64,000 bases of DNA from Pseudoips prasinana (GCA_951640165.1 OX621251.1:25816893-25880892); one strand, 5' to 3'. Numbered from the stretch's first letter, positions 43,131-53,927 are shown. The notes: generated from the sequence alone by a model not told the origin. Program-made: numbers and translations.

Positions 43131-44220
43131 TGACATCAACAATGTATGTTTAATAAGAGATAACGAACCGAATGGCACACAAGATAGGCGCCCACCATGA
43201 GTTGTGGAACGCGGATCTTTGTCAACGTAAATTCGAAATTTACATTTTATTCAACACTATGTTGGGAATACTAACACATTGCATCTGATCCCAAACTAGG
43301 CAGAGCCTATACTATGGTAACCAGACAACTGAGAACCACTACACCAACAGGTCAGTCACATATGGGCGCCTACCCTATTAATAATGTATTAATGGTGACT
43401 ATGTTTCAAAGGTAACAAAAACAAGAAGATGAAGTTGAGTATGACCGTCGCATCGTCTGCGAAGGCTGGCAAATACGTGCAGGGGTAAAATCAGCGATCA
43501 TTTGGTTGAAGTAGTGCGAAGCTATTTGCTATATTGTATATAGGTTTCGAAGTGGCAGTTGCTCCAAGTAATTCTATTAGCTAACTGCATAGGGTTCATT
43601 TGAGTGGACTTATATAGAAATAGGAAAATCTACAGACGCCTACAGAACGTCGGTCAATTTACGAAGGTATTTGATGAATCATCTATTTTCCTATCATTTA
43701 CAGGATGCGATTTACTTTTGTGCAGAAAGATACAAATGTTATATCGTAATGAGATCCTTTTTGAAATATTTAGCAAAGAGTTTATCTAATTTTCCTTAAA
43801 CTTATTTTACATTGGACCTAACAAATAGGCGCAAAATCTGTCGCGCTTTAAAAAGGCGTAAGGGACCACAATAGAACAACCGCATTTTGCTCGGCTATTA
43901 CTAAGCGATTTTGTACAGAAGAAGTCCCGCTTAAATTATCCTACAGATTCGATGGCAGCACATGATAATGCTACTGAAACGGAGCTCCCAGCGTCGGTAT
44001 TCGTTTTACGAAGCGAGGCGTCTATTTCTAAAGTAAGACGAGTATAAAACGCGAGGCGTTTGAGCTTTTAGGTCACTTCACTTCCCTTATACAGGTCTGT
44101 TGTTTCTACATTTATTTAATGATGACAGGAACGTTCCACTATTCTAGAGATGAAAAACTTTCAAACACCTGCGTGGCAATTTTAAAAACAATAGTGTAAA
44201 CTATTAGGTTTATAGTGGTG
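43131..44220. other. Stretch without recognised gene, left flank of the BEL/Pao element
   Basis: No coding frame or named repeat recognised. Confidence 0.45.
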
Positions 44221-44225
44221 ACCGG
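44221..44225. repeat. Target-site duplication of BEL/Pao element, left
   Basis: ACCGG, repeated at 52628-52632. Confidence 0.9.
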
Positions 44226-44443
44226 TGTACGGTTCACGTACAGGCTTATTTTGCTTACGCCGCCTTAACCTAGTTTCGGCGCATTACTTATACATACTTT
44301 CGACATTAATATAGTTAGTTGACAAATAACAATAACAACGAACAGATTAGCATCCAAATAACTTATATTGTATACTTGAGTAATAAACGTGGTTTTAAGT
44401 CAACTCAACTCGTTTATCTACACACCACCTCGAGACCCGTACA
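44226..44443 (+). repeat. 5' LTR of the BEL/Pao element
   Basis: Starts TGTACGGTTCACGTACAGGC and ends CTCGAGACCCGTACA. It contains AATAAA at 44382-44387. 217 of 218 positions match the 3' LTR. Confidence 0.95.
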
Positions 44444-44723
44444 TCCGTTTTGGTCCTTCGAGAAGTGAAAAGTGCTGGTACTACGTGTGGCAGTGTTCTT
44501 AGTGCCGATAGCGAATCGGTCGAACTGGTCTCCCAGAAGCGGGTCGCCCCAGTTGGATTGAGACAAAGACGCACATATCGGACGAGGAACTAAACACAGT
44601 AAGTACCAATACTAACTACAATCTGCGAACATATTGCAAAAAAAAAACTGATCTAGTGCCTACGGTGAAACAACTACTGAAGGCTTGCTATAACTATTAC
44701 TTTAACTAAGTAACTAATTAACA
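44444..44723 (+). other. BEL/Pao leader with presumed primer-binding site
   Basis: TCCGTTTTGGTCCTTCGAGA directly follows the LTR; the TGGTCCTTCGAG phrase is common at this place in BEL-type elements. The priming tRNA is not assigned. Confidence 0.5.
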
Positions 44724-46178
44724 ATGATGGGTCAAAATTTCGAGGAGGTTATGAGCCAACAAGAGGCTACTTTTTGCACGTTAAAACAAATATGTGCTAA
44801 CTACAAGAAAGACAGCCCTACTAGGAAGACCTTAGAATATCTAGAAGAGCGTCTTACGAGACTAAACAACTGTTGGGAACAATTCGTTCATAACCACCAA
44901 CTATTGGAATCGACCGGAACAACGGAAAGCCAATACTTTATAGACGACGTTTTTAACAACACAAAACGTATGTATGAGAGTGTTTTACAAGACATACTAC
45001 AACGTAAGTCGGAGCTTACATCGGCGACACCGACTAAAGCAACAATAACAGCTAGTAAGGAGGAGCTACCCCCTCAGAGTACAAGTAAGACAGGAACTTC
45101 TTCAGTTACGAGCGACGCTAAACTTACTACGAGATTTAGTTTCGATGAAGGGGACTTCCACGTACCGCCTCGAAAAACGGACGAATCGTCGGAAAAGGAA
45201 CAGGATCTTTTGCGAGTGCAGTACTGTAACTTTAGAGCTTTTGAAAGAGCCGTGGAAAAGATGGATTTGTCAACATCTTTGGAAAAATGGGAATTGGAAG
45301 ATAATCTAACTATCATAAAATCTAAATGGCAACAAGTGGAGAAAGCAAACTGGCAGCTAGATTATTGGCTACAGGAAGAAGACCCTAAGTATAGACAAAA
45401 GTATGATATATTAGAAAATATTTATGACAACATACGTAAGAAAATACAACACACCATATGGAACAATGCTCATTATGAAAAGTCTACGCCGAAAATCATA
45501 ATACCGGATTTTTATGGCAACTATAATCAATGGTTAAGTTTTCGGGACCTCTATACGGAAAGCGTACATAACAACCCTATACTTTCTAAGGTCCAAAAAA
45601 TGCAGCATTTGAAGTCCAAATTAAAGGGCGAAGCAGAGAAGCTAATCCAGCATCTTAGCATCAGTGCCGAGAATTATACTTCCTGTTGGGACATAATTAC
45701 TCACCGTTACGACAACAAAAGACTTTTATTTACATCTTATGTAAATACTCTACTAAACCAATCTAACATTCAACAAGCAAATGCCGCCAGTATACGAAAA
45801 CTTCATGACGTCATGCTAGAGTGTCTGAACGGATTGACAAACATCGGATTAGATATTACACAATGGGATCCGCTGGTAGTACATCTTTTGTCACAGAAAC
45901 TGGATAGCGTTACGTATAACGAATATATAAAAGATCTTAAAGAGGCGAGAGGTTTTCCCGACCTACAAGAATTTTCAAAGTTTCTGGAATCCAAGTTCAT
46001 GGCACTGGAGGCTACACAAAAAGGTAGTCCAAAATCTTTCAATCCGGAGAAGAATAACATGTTAGAAAAACATAACAAAATAGTTACGAAAATCGCAGTA
46101 ACAATAACTATAATAAATATAATGCACAAAGGTCATCGTACTTTAACAACTCATACAAATCACACAAAACCTTCTTGA
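44724..46178 (+). CDS. gag: BEL/Pao gag-like protein (DUF1759)
   Basis: 484 codons from ATG (44724). An N-terminal helical region is followed by a Ser/Thr-rich linker. A conserved retroelement gag module (IIIPDFYGNYNQWLSFRDLY and SKLKGEAEKLIQHL) occupies about residues 250-420. The last 30 codons look out of frame: the Asn/Tyr-rich, more typical continuation is in the pol frame, which is open from 46076. Structural protein of the intracellular particle by family knowledge. Confidence 0.85.
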   Translation: MMGQNFEEVMSQQEATFCTLKQICANYKKDSPTRKTLEYLEERLTRLNNCWEQFVHNHQLLESTGTTESQYFIDDVFNNTKRMYESVLQDILQRKSELTSATPTKATITASKEELPPQSTSKTGTSSVTSDAKLTTRFSFDEGDFHVPPRKTDESSEKEQDLLRVQYCNFRAFERAVEKMDLSTSLEKWELEDNLTIIKSKWQQVEKANWQLDYWLQEEDPKYRQKYDILENIYDNIRKKIQHTIWNNAHYEKSTPKIIIPDFYGNYNQWLSFRDLYTESVHNNPILSKVQKMQHLKSKLKGEAEKLIQHLSISAENYTSCWDIITHRYDNKRLLFTSYVNTLLNQSNIQQANAASIRKLHDVMLECLNGLTNIGLDITQWDPLVVHLLSQKLDSVTYNEYIKDLKEARGFPDLQEFSKFLESKFMALEATQKGSPKSFNPEKNNMLEKHNKIVTKIAVTITIINIMHKGHRTLTTHTNHTKPS

Positions 46179-49100
46179 CAACAGCAAAAAATTGCCCGAT
46201 TTGCAAAACTGACCATGTTTTGATGAAATGCGAAAAGTTCTTGGCTATGACAGAAAAGGGGCGCCGAGACTGCGTTCGGAATTTGCGTGTTTGCAAAAAT
46301 TGTTTGTACAGTCACGGCGAAAAACAATGTACGTCAATGAAAACATGTAGGATATGTCATAAGCTTCATCATACTTTGCTGCATGAAACAATGGAACAAC
46401 CTGGTAATTCGCAATCTACCCCATCGACAAGTACCTCTGCGCGAGGGGTGAACAACATTACTAACGAGGGCATGGAAGTTTTGTTAACAACTGTACTGCT
46501 CAAGGTAAAAACAATCGATGGCGAGTATATCTACTTAAGAGGTTTGCTAGATCAAGGCTCACAAGTAAGTCTTATAACTGAAAATGCCGCCCAGCGCTTG
46601 AGGTTACCGCGACAACAAGTGAGTGCCATAGTGTCGGGTGTCGGATCACTAAGCGGAAGTTGTAAAGGCTCGTTGAACCTAGAATGTAAGTCAATACATT
46701 CGGATTATACATTTAACTTACAACCACTCATTATGAAGAAACTGGTTAACAATTTACCATCGACATCATTTTCAGTAGAAAGCTGGACTTATCTACAAAA
46801 TATAAATTTAGCCGATCCTAACTTTAATACGTCCGGGCCAATCGATATGCTTTTGAGTGCGCAAGTATATTCGGAAATAATTTTAGATGGAATTATAAGA
46901 TGTAATAGTACATATCCGGTGGCTCAACAAACTAGACTCGGTTGGATTTTAAGCGGCAACGTGAAAACTTTTAATTGTTGTGTCACACTTAACGACATAG
47001 AAAACATATCACGATTCTGGGAAACTGAAGAGATTTCGGACCCTTCTTCGTTAAATACAGAAGAACAACATTGCGAAGAATATTATCGTGCGACAACTAC
47101 TAGACGGACAGATGGAAGATATGTGGTAAAGCTGCCTATCAAACCGAATGCTGTATCCCGTCTACCGGTTAACAAGCAACCCGTACTCGCTCAGTTTCTA
47201 CAACTTGAGAAGAAATTGCTTAAGAACCGGGAACTTAGCAAGGAATACCAACGTTTCATAAACGAGTACATATCCATGGATCATATGAAACCTATGACGT
47301 CAGAGGCTGAGGGTCGCGTTTATCTACCCCATCACGGTGTGTGGCGGGAAGAATCAACTACAACTAAACTAAGAGTTGTATTCAACGCATCCTACCGAGC
47401 TAACAACAGCCATAGCCTTAATGACTGCATGTATACGGGTCCAAACTTACAAAAAGACATGTTAACTTTATTAATTAACTGGCGGACCTATAGATATGTT
47501 TTCACGGCTGATATAGAAAAAATGTATCGGCAAATATGGCTTGACGAACAACAGTGTAACATACAAACTGTATTTTGGAGATTTTCCCCACGGGACAAAC
47601 TGCAAGAGTGGAAATTGTGTACCCTAAGTTATGGGATGAACTGTGCTCCCTACCTCGCAATGAGAACTTTACATCAACTCGCGAAAGATGAGAGTAAACG
47701 ATATCCTGAAGCAGCAAAGGTCCTTCAGAACTATATGTATATGGACGATTTAGTTTATGGTCAAAAGTCTATCGAATCAGCAAAATTATTGGTATCTCAA
47801 CTAATAGATCTATTGAAATTTGGCGGGTTTAGCTTAAGAAAATGGAAGAGTAACGATCCTTCTATTTTGGAGCATTTACAAGAAGAACAAAGGTGTAATA
47901 ACACAACGAGCCATGATTTCAACTCGGAACAAACTTGTAACTCAAAGATGTTAGGAATGAGATGGAATCAGGAGAGCGATACATTTACCTATCGTTGGGA
48001 TCTGCCGGAAAAGAAAAACCTTACCAAACGTATCATATTAGGGGAAATCAGCAAGCTGTACGATCCCTTGGGATTACTGTCGCCTGTAACTATAAAGGCA
48101 AAATTATTATTTCAAAAGGTTTGGCTCAACAAAACCGAGTGGGATGAGCAACTATCTATGGAATTGTGTAATGAATGGGAGGCATTGCGATCTAATCTAC
48201 CCCTTATTAGTAATATTTCCATACCAAGGTGGCTGCAAAGTACTGAAAACGAGATAGAAATTCATGGATACTGCGATTCGAGTGAGAAAGCGATGGCATG
48301 TGCTATTTACAGCCGAGTAAAGAATAGTCATGGCCACTATACAACTACACTTATAACAGCCAAAACTAAAGTTGCACCGCTAACAAAAAAGATATCCTTA
48401 CCTAAAATGGAACTGTGCGCGGCGGTCCTTCTCGCCAAACTCATGGCAAAGGTAAAGGATACTCTTTCCGGTAACAAATTATTAATATACAGTTGGAGTG
48501 ATTCACAAGTTGTTTTAGCTTGGATCAAGGGTGATATAAACCGGTGGGAGAAATATATTGCTAACCGAGTCGAACAAATAAGGAACATTATTCCGCCGCA
48601 ACAGTGGGGTTATGTGAAATCGGAAGAAAATGCCGCAGACTGCGCAACAAGAGGACTCTCCCCTTCACAACTTATTACTTTTAAACTTTGGTGGGAGGGC
48701 CCCGAATGGCTAAAAACAAACATAGTTTTCGATGAAGAAAAACGAATCCTGACCTACATAACAAAAGAAGGCCTTAAGCAAACGAAATGCTACGTTGCGA
48801 TTTACAAGCGCAATGAACTCATAGACTGCTTAGTAAATAAATACAGCAATTACAATCGCGCAATACGAGTACTCGCATGGATTCGACGTATCAGCTATAT
48901 ATTACGATGTAACAAAAATAGCGGTATTAAAACTTGTTTAACCGACTACAAAAAAGAAGGTTTGTGTTTGTCATCAAACGAAATAATGGAAGCGAAGCGG
49001 TTATTACTCAAGACAACTCAACTAGAGTATTTTGGAGAAGAAATAGATTGTTTATCGAAAAATAAACAAATATCAACAAGAAGCAACATTTTGAAATTGA

Positions 49101-49930
49101 CACCCTTCCTTGACGAATACGGATTATTAAGGGTAAAAGGGCGTTTGATACATTCTACTCTACCTCCTGAATCTAAACATCCAATCATACTTCCGGCGAA
49201 CGGAAGGTTAACAGAACTTATAATAGAAGAAGCTCATCGTGACACGTTACATGGTGGGGCACGGCTTACATTGGCGCATTTACGTCTTGAATACTGGATC
49301 GTTGGGGGAAGCCGCACGGTGAAGAATAAGCTACGCCAATGTGTCAGATGTCATCGGTTCAAAAGCGTAAAAAGTGAGCAGCTGATGGGAGACTTGCCGA
49401 AAGAACGCGTTACTCCCGCAAGACCATTCAGCAATACCGGGGTTGACTTTACGGGCCATGTAGACGTAAAAATAAACAAGGGAAGAGGAGTCAAAACATG
49501 TAAAGCTTACATAGCTGTGTTTGTTTGCATGGTGACAAAAGCCATACACCTAGAATTGGTTTCTGGTTTATCAACAACAACCTTTCTTGCTGCTTTTAGT
49601 AGGATGTGTGCACGCAGAGGAACACCAAAACATGTGTATTCGGACAATGGTACAAACTTCGTTGGAGCCGCAAGACAACTACGTGAAGAACTTAAGAGAT
49701 GCAATACCTTTACAAACTCAGAGTTCTTTGATGAAATGAGTAACTTAGGTATTCAGTGGCATTTTAATTGCCCACTCTGGCCGAGCGGAAATGGTTTATG
49801 TGAAGCCGGGGTAAAATCAATGAAGTATCACCTACACCGTGTCCTTGGAGAACAGAAGCTTACGTTCGAGCAATTCACTACCCTACTAACTAAAATTGAA
49901 GCATGCTTGAACTCACGATCATATAAATGA
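46076..49930 (+). CDS. pol: BEL/Pao pol, truncated in the integrase
   Basis: The frame is open from 46076 and overlaps gag. Residues counted from 46175: zinc-knuckle-like Cys cluster from C7/C10; aspartic protease LLDQGS with D126; reverse transcriptase with YMDD at 522-525; RNase H starting at D701 (HGYCDSSEK, then SWSDSQVVLAW, ENAADCATRG); integrase HHCC finger from H1021; and the catalytic triad D1091, D1157, E1210. It stops at TGA 49928-49930, inside the integrase C-terminal part, where the normal continuation is in another frame starting near 49931. A few residues' worth of DNA also seem to be missing there. Confidence 0.9.
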   Translation, partial: QNSYENRSNNNYNKYNAQRSSYFNNSYKSHKTFLTTAKNCPICKTDHVLMKCEKFLAMTEKGRRDCVRNLRVCKNCLYSHGEKQCTSMKTCRICHKLHHTLLHETMEQPGNSQSTPSTSTSARGVNNITNEGMEVLLTTVLLKVKTIDGEYIYLRGLLDQGSQVSLITENAAQRLRLPRQQVSAIVSGVGSLSGSCKGSLNLECKSIHSDYTFNLQPLIMKKLVNNLPSTSFSVESWTYLQNINLADPNFNTSGPIDMLLSAQVYSEIILDGIIRCNSTYPVAQQTRLGWILSGNVKTFNCCVTLNDIENISRFWETEEISDPSSLNTEEQHCEEYYRATTTRRTDGRYVVKLPIKPNAVSRLPVNKQPVLAQFLQLEKKLLKNRELSKEYQRFINEYISMDHMKPMTSEAEGRVYLPHHGVWREESTTTKLRVVFNASYRANNSHSLNDCMYTGPNLQKDMLTLLINWRTYRYVFTADIEKMYRQIWLDEQQCNIQTVFWRFSPRDKLQEWKLCTLSYGMNCAPYLAMRTLHQLAKDESKRYPEAAKVLQNYMYMDDLVYGQKSIESAKLLVSQLIDLLKFGGFSLRKWKSNDPSILEHLQEEQRCNNTTSHDFNSEQTCNSKMLGMRWNQESDTFTYRWDLPEKKNLTKRIILGEISKLYDPLGLLSPVTIKAKLLFQKVWLNKTEWDEQLSMELCNEWEALRSNLPLISNISIPRWLQSTENEIEIHGYCDSSEKAMACAIYSRVKNSHGHYTTTLITAKTKVAPLTKKISLPKMELCAAVLLAKLMAKVKDTLSGNKLLIYSWSDSQVVLAWIKGDINRWEKYIANRVEQIRNIIPPQQWGYVKSEENAADCATRGLSPSQLITFKLWWEGPEWLKTNIVFDEEKRILTYITKEGLKQTKCYVAIYKRNELIDCLVNKYSNYNRAIRVLAWIRRISYILRCNKNSGIKTCLTDYKKEGLCLSSNEIMEAKRLLLKTTQLEYFGEEIDCLSKNKQISTRSNILKLTPFLDEYGLLRVKGRLIHSTLPPESKHPIILPANGRLTELIIEEAHRDTLHGGARLTLAHLRLEYWIVGGSRTVKNKLRQCVRCHRFKSVKSEQLMGDLPKERVTPARPFSNTGVDFTGHVDVKINKGRGVKTCKAYIAVFVCMVTKAIHLELVSGLSTTTFLAAFSRMCARRGTPKHVYSDNGTNFVGAARQLREELKRCNTFTNSEFFDEMSNLGIQWHFNCPLWPSGNGLCEAGVKSMKYHLHRVLGEQKLTFEQFTTLLTKIEACLNSRSYK

Positions 49931-49940
49931 TCTTGAATAT

Positions 49941-52292
49941 TTGAGTCCAGGTCATTTCCTTATAGGTGGACCATTATTATCCTTACCCCAACAAGAAGAA
50001 CCTAGCGGATACGATTTGAAACATAAATGGCGATTGATAGAACAAATGAACGTACATATTTGGAACCGTTGGTCGAAAGAATATCTACAGCAGTTACAAG
50101 TAAGAAGCAAATGGCAACAACCTAAGAATAATCTCAAGGAGGGTAACCTCGTACTTGTAAAAGATGAACATTTACATCCTGGGCGATGGGCGCTAGGAAG
50201 AGTGACAAATATTCACCCTGGCACAGATGAGAGAGTCAGGGTAGTTACCCTTAAAACAAAAAAGGGGCAAATCAAACGACCTATAACTAAACTTTCCCCT
50301 CTGCCAATTTCAAATGACTTGATGACAGACAGGATACCGGAAGCAAACTCAACTACAACCAAATCAAAAACTGAAAAACGAAAAATTACAACAACTACTC
50401 TGAACAAATTGTCCATAGTTCTTATAACTATTTTAGCAATCACAGGTATAACAAAAGCCTCTCCGATTACAAGAAGCTATAAAATATCTTCCATACCTAC
50501 CAATCACCCAATTTATTTTGATGAAGCTGGAAAACTACAACTGATACACGATGAATGGACACTATTAATCTACTACAATTTAACTTCTTATTGGCAAGCG
50601 ACAAGTAAGATCCAATTATATATTAATCAAATTGACCAACTTTGCGAGAGAGTTGTACATCTCTATGAGCCGTGTGAATCAATGGTAGATCACCTACGTC
50701 ACGAATTGCAACATCTCGAAGAATACAACTCTATACTACTGTCTCAACACTTGCGTCAAAAACGAGGATACTTTGACGGAGTTGGAAAATTAACACGAAC
50801 ACTTTTTGGTATTTTAGACGCTGATTTTGCAGAAAAATATGAGAAGGACATCCAAAATTTACAAACAAACGATAATTATTTGTTAAAACTTATGAAGAAT
50901 CAGACATTAATTATAGAAGCGGAAAATAACTCGATCAAAAACAATACGATATTTATGGATAAGCAATTCACAGCTATACAAAGTTATATGAATCAGACTG
51001 GCAGCGTAATCACAAAGATTGAAAATAGAGCCCAAGTATTGTATACAATAAATGACATAAACTCTGCCGCGGTAACATCGACTCTAATCTTAGGTGACTT
51101 GAATCGGATTTTGGATCTACTAATGAATGCGATCACTAATATCTACCGTGGTCATTTAGACACACATTTGTTCTCCGCCTCGCAATTAATTGAACAACTA
51201 AATATAATATCAGGAAAATTGCCGCAGGGATTATCCTTACCTATAAAGGATACTCAGTCAGATTTTCAAAATATATATGAATTAATGCATGTAAAGGCCA
51301 GGATAACTAATAACTTTCTTCTTTTAGAGTTACACATTCCGTTGTTAAGCGACGAAGACTATAAGATTTACCGTGTCATACCAATACCTTTCCTTAGACA
51401 GGGACGGTTGAAACTGGTACAGCCAAGCTCAAAATTTATCGCCATCAACTTTGTCAAAAATTCATATATAACCTTAGATGAACAAGATATACATCAATGT
51501 ACGTCGTATGGACAAGATGAATTCTCCTGCATATCCAGACAGCCTGTCTACAACTTACACGATAAAAATGCACCGTGTGAGGCCAAGGTCTTCAGTCAAC
51601 AAACTTCAATTTCGTGCTTACTGAATGACGTAATTTGCAAAGAAGTCTGGGTAAAATTGCATAAACCTAACTTATGGTTGTTTACCGTATGTCACAAACA
51701 GCTGATGCGTATTATTTGTAGTGATCAGGTTACGCCGGCGATCATTGACGGGACCGGAGTAATATCCTTACAAGCAAAATGTATACTACAGAAACAAGAC
51801 GCTACTATATTTACGTATAATCATTTAGGAAATAGTTATTATATGGGTGTGGATACGGATGTTCCTACGATTAACTCAACAATTAACAACGTCTTTGAGT
51901 TAGGTTGGAAAAGTGCACAGTTAAATATTACTGAGCTCGGTACACCAAATTACAATCGATCTATGTTTTCAAATATTGAGGAACAACTAAGCTACCAGAA
52001 AACGCATGAAATTCTTCCGGAATCGTCGACGATATCCAGTCATGATGTTTACCTATATTCTGTTACTTCTGTGCTGTTGGGAGGATTTGCCGCATTTGCT
52101 CTTTACTTTGGCATAAAACGTTGGTGTAGAAAAACAACTTCAAAGAGCACTAAGCGATCTAAACCTAGAGAAGAAAATAACCTTGGAATGGAAATAGAGA
52201 TGCAAGAAATTCATGGCTCGGTCGGACGGGAGCCCATTTACAGCAAACCAGAACCGAAGAAACGATTTGAATTTGAGGACACAACTAATTAA
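49941..52292 (+). CDS. env: Integrase C-terminal region plus envelope-like fusion protein
   Basis: Residues 1-125 are the end of the integrase (LSPGHFLIGGPL; GNLVLVKDEHLHPGRWALGR, the DUF5641-type domain). From about residue 155 the frame changes character: a hydrophobic signal-like segment at 157-172, an extracellular domain with many N-x-S/T sites and paired Cys, and a furin-type site RQKR ending at residue 275, followed by a Gly-rich hydrophobic stretch that could be a fusion peptide. Heptad-like helices follow, then one membrane span at about 703-727 and a short basic tail. This layout is that of baculovirus-F-like envelope proteins of insect retroelements. Its own start is probably created by splicing, since no good ATG context opens the env part. 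Intact over its visible length. Confidence 0.8.
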   Translation: MSPGHFLIGGPLLSLPQQEEPSGYDLKHKWRLIEQMNVHIWNRWSKEYLQQLQVRSKWQQPKNNLKEGNLVLVKDEHLHPGRWALGRVTNIHPGTDERVRVVTLKTKKGQIKRPITKLSPLPISNDLMTDRIPEANSTTTKSKTEKRKITTTTLNKLSIVLITILAITGITKASPITRSYKISSIPTNHPIYFDEAGKLQLIHDEWTLLIYYNLTSYWQATSKIQLYINQIDQLCERVVHLYEPCESMVDHLRHELQHLEEYNSILLSQHLRQKRGYFDGVGKLTRTLFGILDADFAEKYEKDIQNLQTNDNYLLKLMKNQTLIIEAENNSIKNNTIFMDKQFTAIQSYMNQTGSVITKIENRAQVLYTINDINSAAVTSTLILGDLNRILDLLMNAITNIYRGHLDTHLFSASQLIEQLNIISGKLPQGLSLPIKDTQSDFQNIYELMHVKARITNNFLLLELHIPLLSDEDYKIYRVIPIPFLRQGRLKLVQPSSKFIAINFVKNSYITLDEQDIHQCTSYGQDEFSCISRQPVYNLHDKNAPCEAKVFSQQTSISCLLNDVICKEVWVKLHKPNLWLFTVCHKQLMRIICSDQVTPAIIDGTGVISLQAKCILQKQDATIFTYNHLGNSYYMGVDTDVPTINSTINNVFELGWKSAQLNITELGTPNYNRSMFSNIEEQLSYQKTHEILPESSTISSHDVYLYSVTSVLLGGFAAFALYFGIKRWCRKTTSKSTKRSKPREENNLGMEIEMQEIHGSVGREPIYSKPEPKKRFEFEDTTN

Positions 52293-52409
52293 TATTTACA
52301 TACTTATTACATATTTTATACTTATACATATTTACATTTTTTCTATTTTGATTATCTTATTCTTTGCTTTGTACTGGATGCTCATCTTGTTTCTCTTTTC
52401 TCGGGAGCA

Positions 52410-52627
52410 TGTACGGTTCACGTACAGGCTTATTTTGCTTACGCCGCCTTAACCTAGTTTCGGCGCATTACTTATACATACTTTCGACATTAATATAGTT
52501 AGTTGACAAATAACAATAACAACGAACAGATTAACATCCAAATAACTTATATTGTATACTTGAGTAATAAACGTGGTTTTAAGTCAACTCAACTCGTTTA
52601 TCTACACACCACCTCGAGACCCGTACA
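52410..52627 (+). repeat. 3' LTR of the BEL/Pao element
   Basis: Matches the 5' LTR except 52534 (A in place of G). It is preceded by CTCGGGAGCA, a weak polypurine tract. Confidence 0.95.
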
Positions 52628-52632
52628 ACCGG
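52628..52632. repeat. Target-site duplication of BEL/Pao element, right
   Basis: ACCGG, as at 44221-44225. Confidence 0.9.
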
Positions 52633-53435
52633 CTAAAACAAACATTCCTTTAAACTTATAGACAGCAATCATAACATAAATATCTCATTTTGTAACAACT
52701 GAACTAACAACGTCAGAATTAAAAATTTTAACTATACAAAGAATAAACAAGCATATTATATACATAAATAATTACTTATACTTATAATCTTAATAAGGGG
52801 CCGATGGGATCTAAAATACAAGGTGTCACATAATTGGAGTTCTATAAAAATATAATGATTTATTATTTTTCATGAGTATTTTGAAAGTTGATGTTCTACA
52901 CATCGTTGTTTTTCATTCGCAAATTAAGTTTCGTCCACTATTTATTTTATGGTGTGCTCAATATTTATTATACCCTGCAGCTGGTTCTCTATTCTGTATT
53001 AAGTTCACCCTGTACCTACTACTTTGTGCATAAAGTTATGAAATAAAAAATAATTAAGTAGGCATGCTTTTGAGACTAGACAAAAATTACTCCACTACAG
53101 TACAGGGACAATAATGGGTAGTTTAGTGGTCCTTCAAACCGGATTTCGGTTATTCAAATGATTTAAATTATTTTGGATATAACTCTATGTATTAATAACA
53201 TGGCTAAGTGCACGTCGTAATCTGTTGAAGCCATTAAAGAACCGATATGCTTATATTCAAAATGTTTATAAAGTAATATTATTCAAATTTAATTTCTATT
53301 CAAATTTAGCCAGGGTATTGATTATTGACTGAAACGACCACTTTAAGGCGGAATATTTTGTTAAATAAATTTTATAACAATTTAACCTCGCTTCTGGATT
53401 AGATTTTTATAATGTAAGTCCAAAATTAGTTTATT
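52633..53435. other. Gene-free stretch
   Basis: AT-rich right flank of the BEL/Pao insertion; nothing recognised. Confidence 0.5.
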
Positions 53436-53830
53436 TTTTCTCTTAAGATCTCCACAATTACCGATCTTGCGCTATCTGCATCCAGCGACTTCCAGCGGGC
53501 CTCTGCCCACGTACGTCTTTCAATTCGTGGTCGGCACGCGAGAACTTTTCTGCCCCAGCGGCCGTCGGCTCTACAAGCTATGTGCCTTACCCACTGCCAC
53601 TTCAGCTTGGCAATTCTTCGGGCTATGTCGGTTACTTTGGTTCGCCTGCGGATCTCAGCATTTCTGATTCGATCTTGCAGGGAAACTCCAAGCATAGCCC
53701 TTACCATTGCTCTTTGGGTGACCTTGAGCCGCCTGATAAGGCCCATAGTGAGCGACCACGTCTCTGTTCCCTAAGTCAGCACTGGCAACACACACTGGTC
53801 GAAGATTTTCGGCTTAACACACTGCGGTAT
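53426..53830 (-). mobile_element. RTE-type retrotransposon 3' end, third copy
   Basis: The minus-strand frame 53746-53426 encodes RAMVRAMLGVSLQDRIRN, EIRRRTKVTDIARRIAKLKW and GRWGRKVLACRPR. It extends further into the RT than the copies at 630 and 25530, and its C-terminus is diverged. Confidence 0.82.
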
Positions 53831-53927
53831 TTTGTCCAGTAGTAGAAAAAAAATAAACTTACATAAATGAATGTTCTATCTAAGCTTACTTTCAATAAAT
53901 ATATGTATTACCTGGCTAAATAGGCAT

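Larger units (their letters stand above)
44226..52627 (+). mobile_element. Full-length BEL/Pao LTR retroelement with env-like gene
   Basis: It is 8,402 bases, bounded by 218-bp LTRs (TG...CA) and an identical 5-bp duplication (ACCGG). Order: 5' LTR, leader, gag, pol (zinc knuckle, aspartic protease, RT, RNase H, integrase), then an envelope-like gene, 3' LTR. The two LTRs differ at one base (44350 G against 52534 A), so insertion is recent. Two frame breaks interrupt gag-pol, so this copy cannot make the full polyprotein by simple reading. Insect BEL/Pao members with envelope genes are classed with semotiviruses. It is antisense to fdl and lies about 2.8 kb upstream of its first coding exon. 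Confidence 0.92.

Noticed and set aside
46060..46100. A standard -1 slippery site for gag/pol
   Set aside because: A-rich stretches are present, but none has the X-XXY-YYZ pattern in the gag phase.
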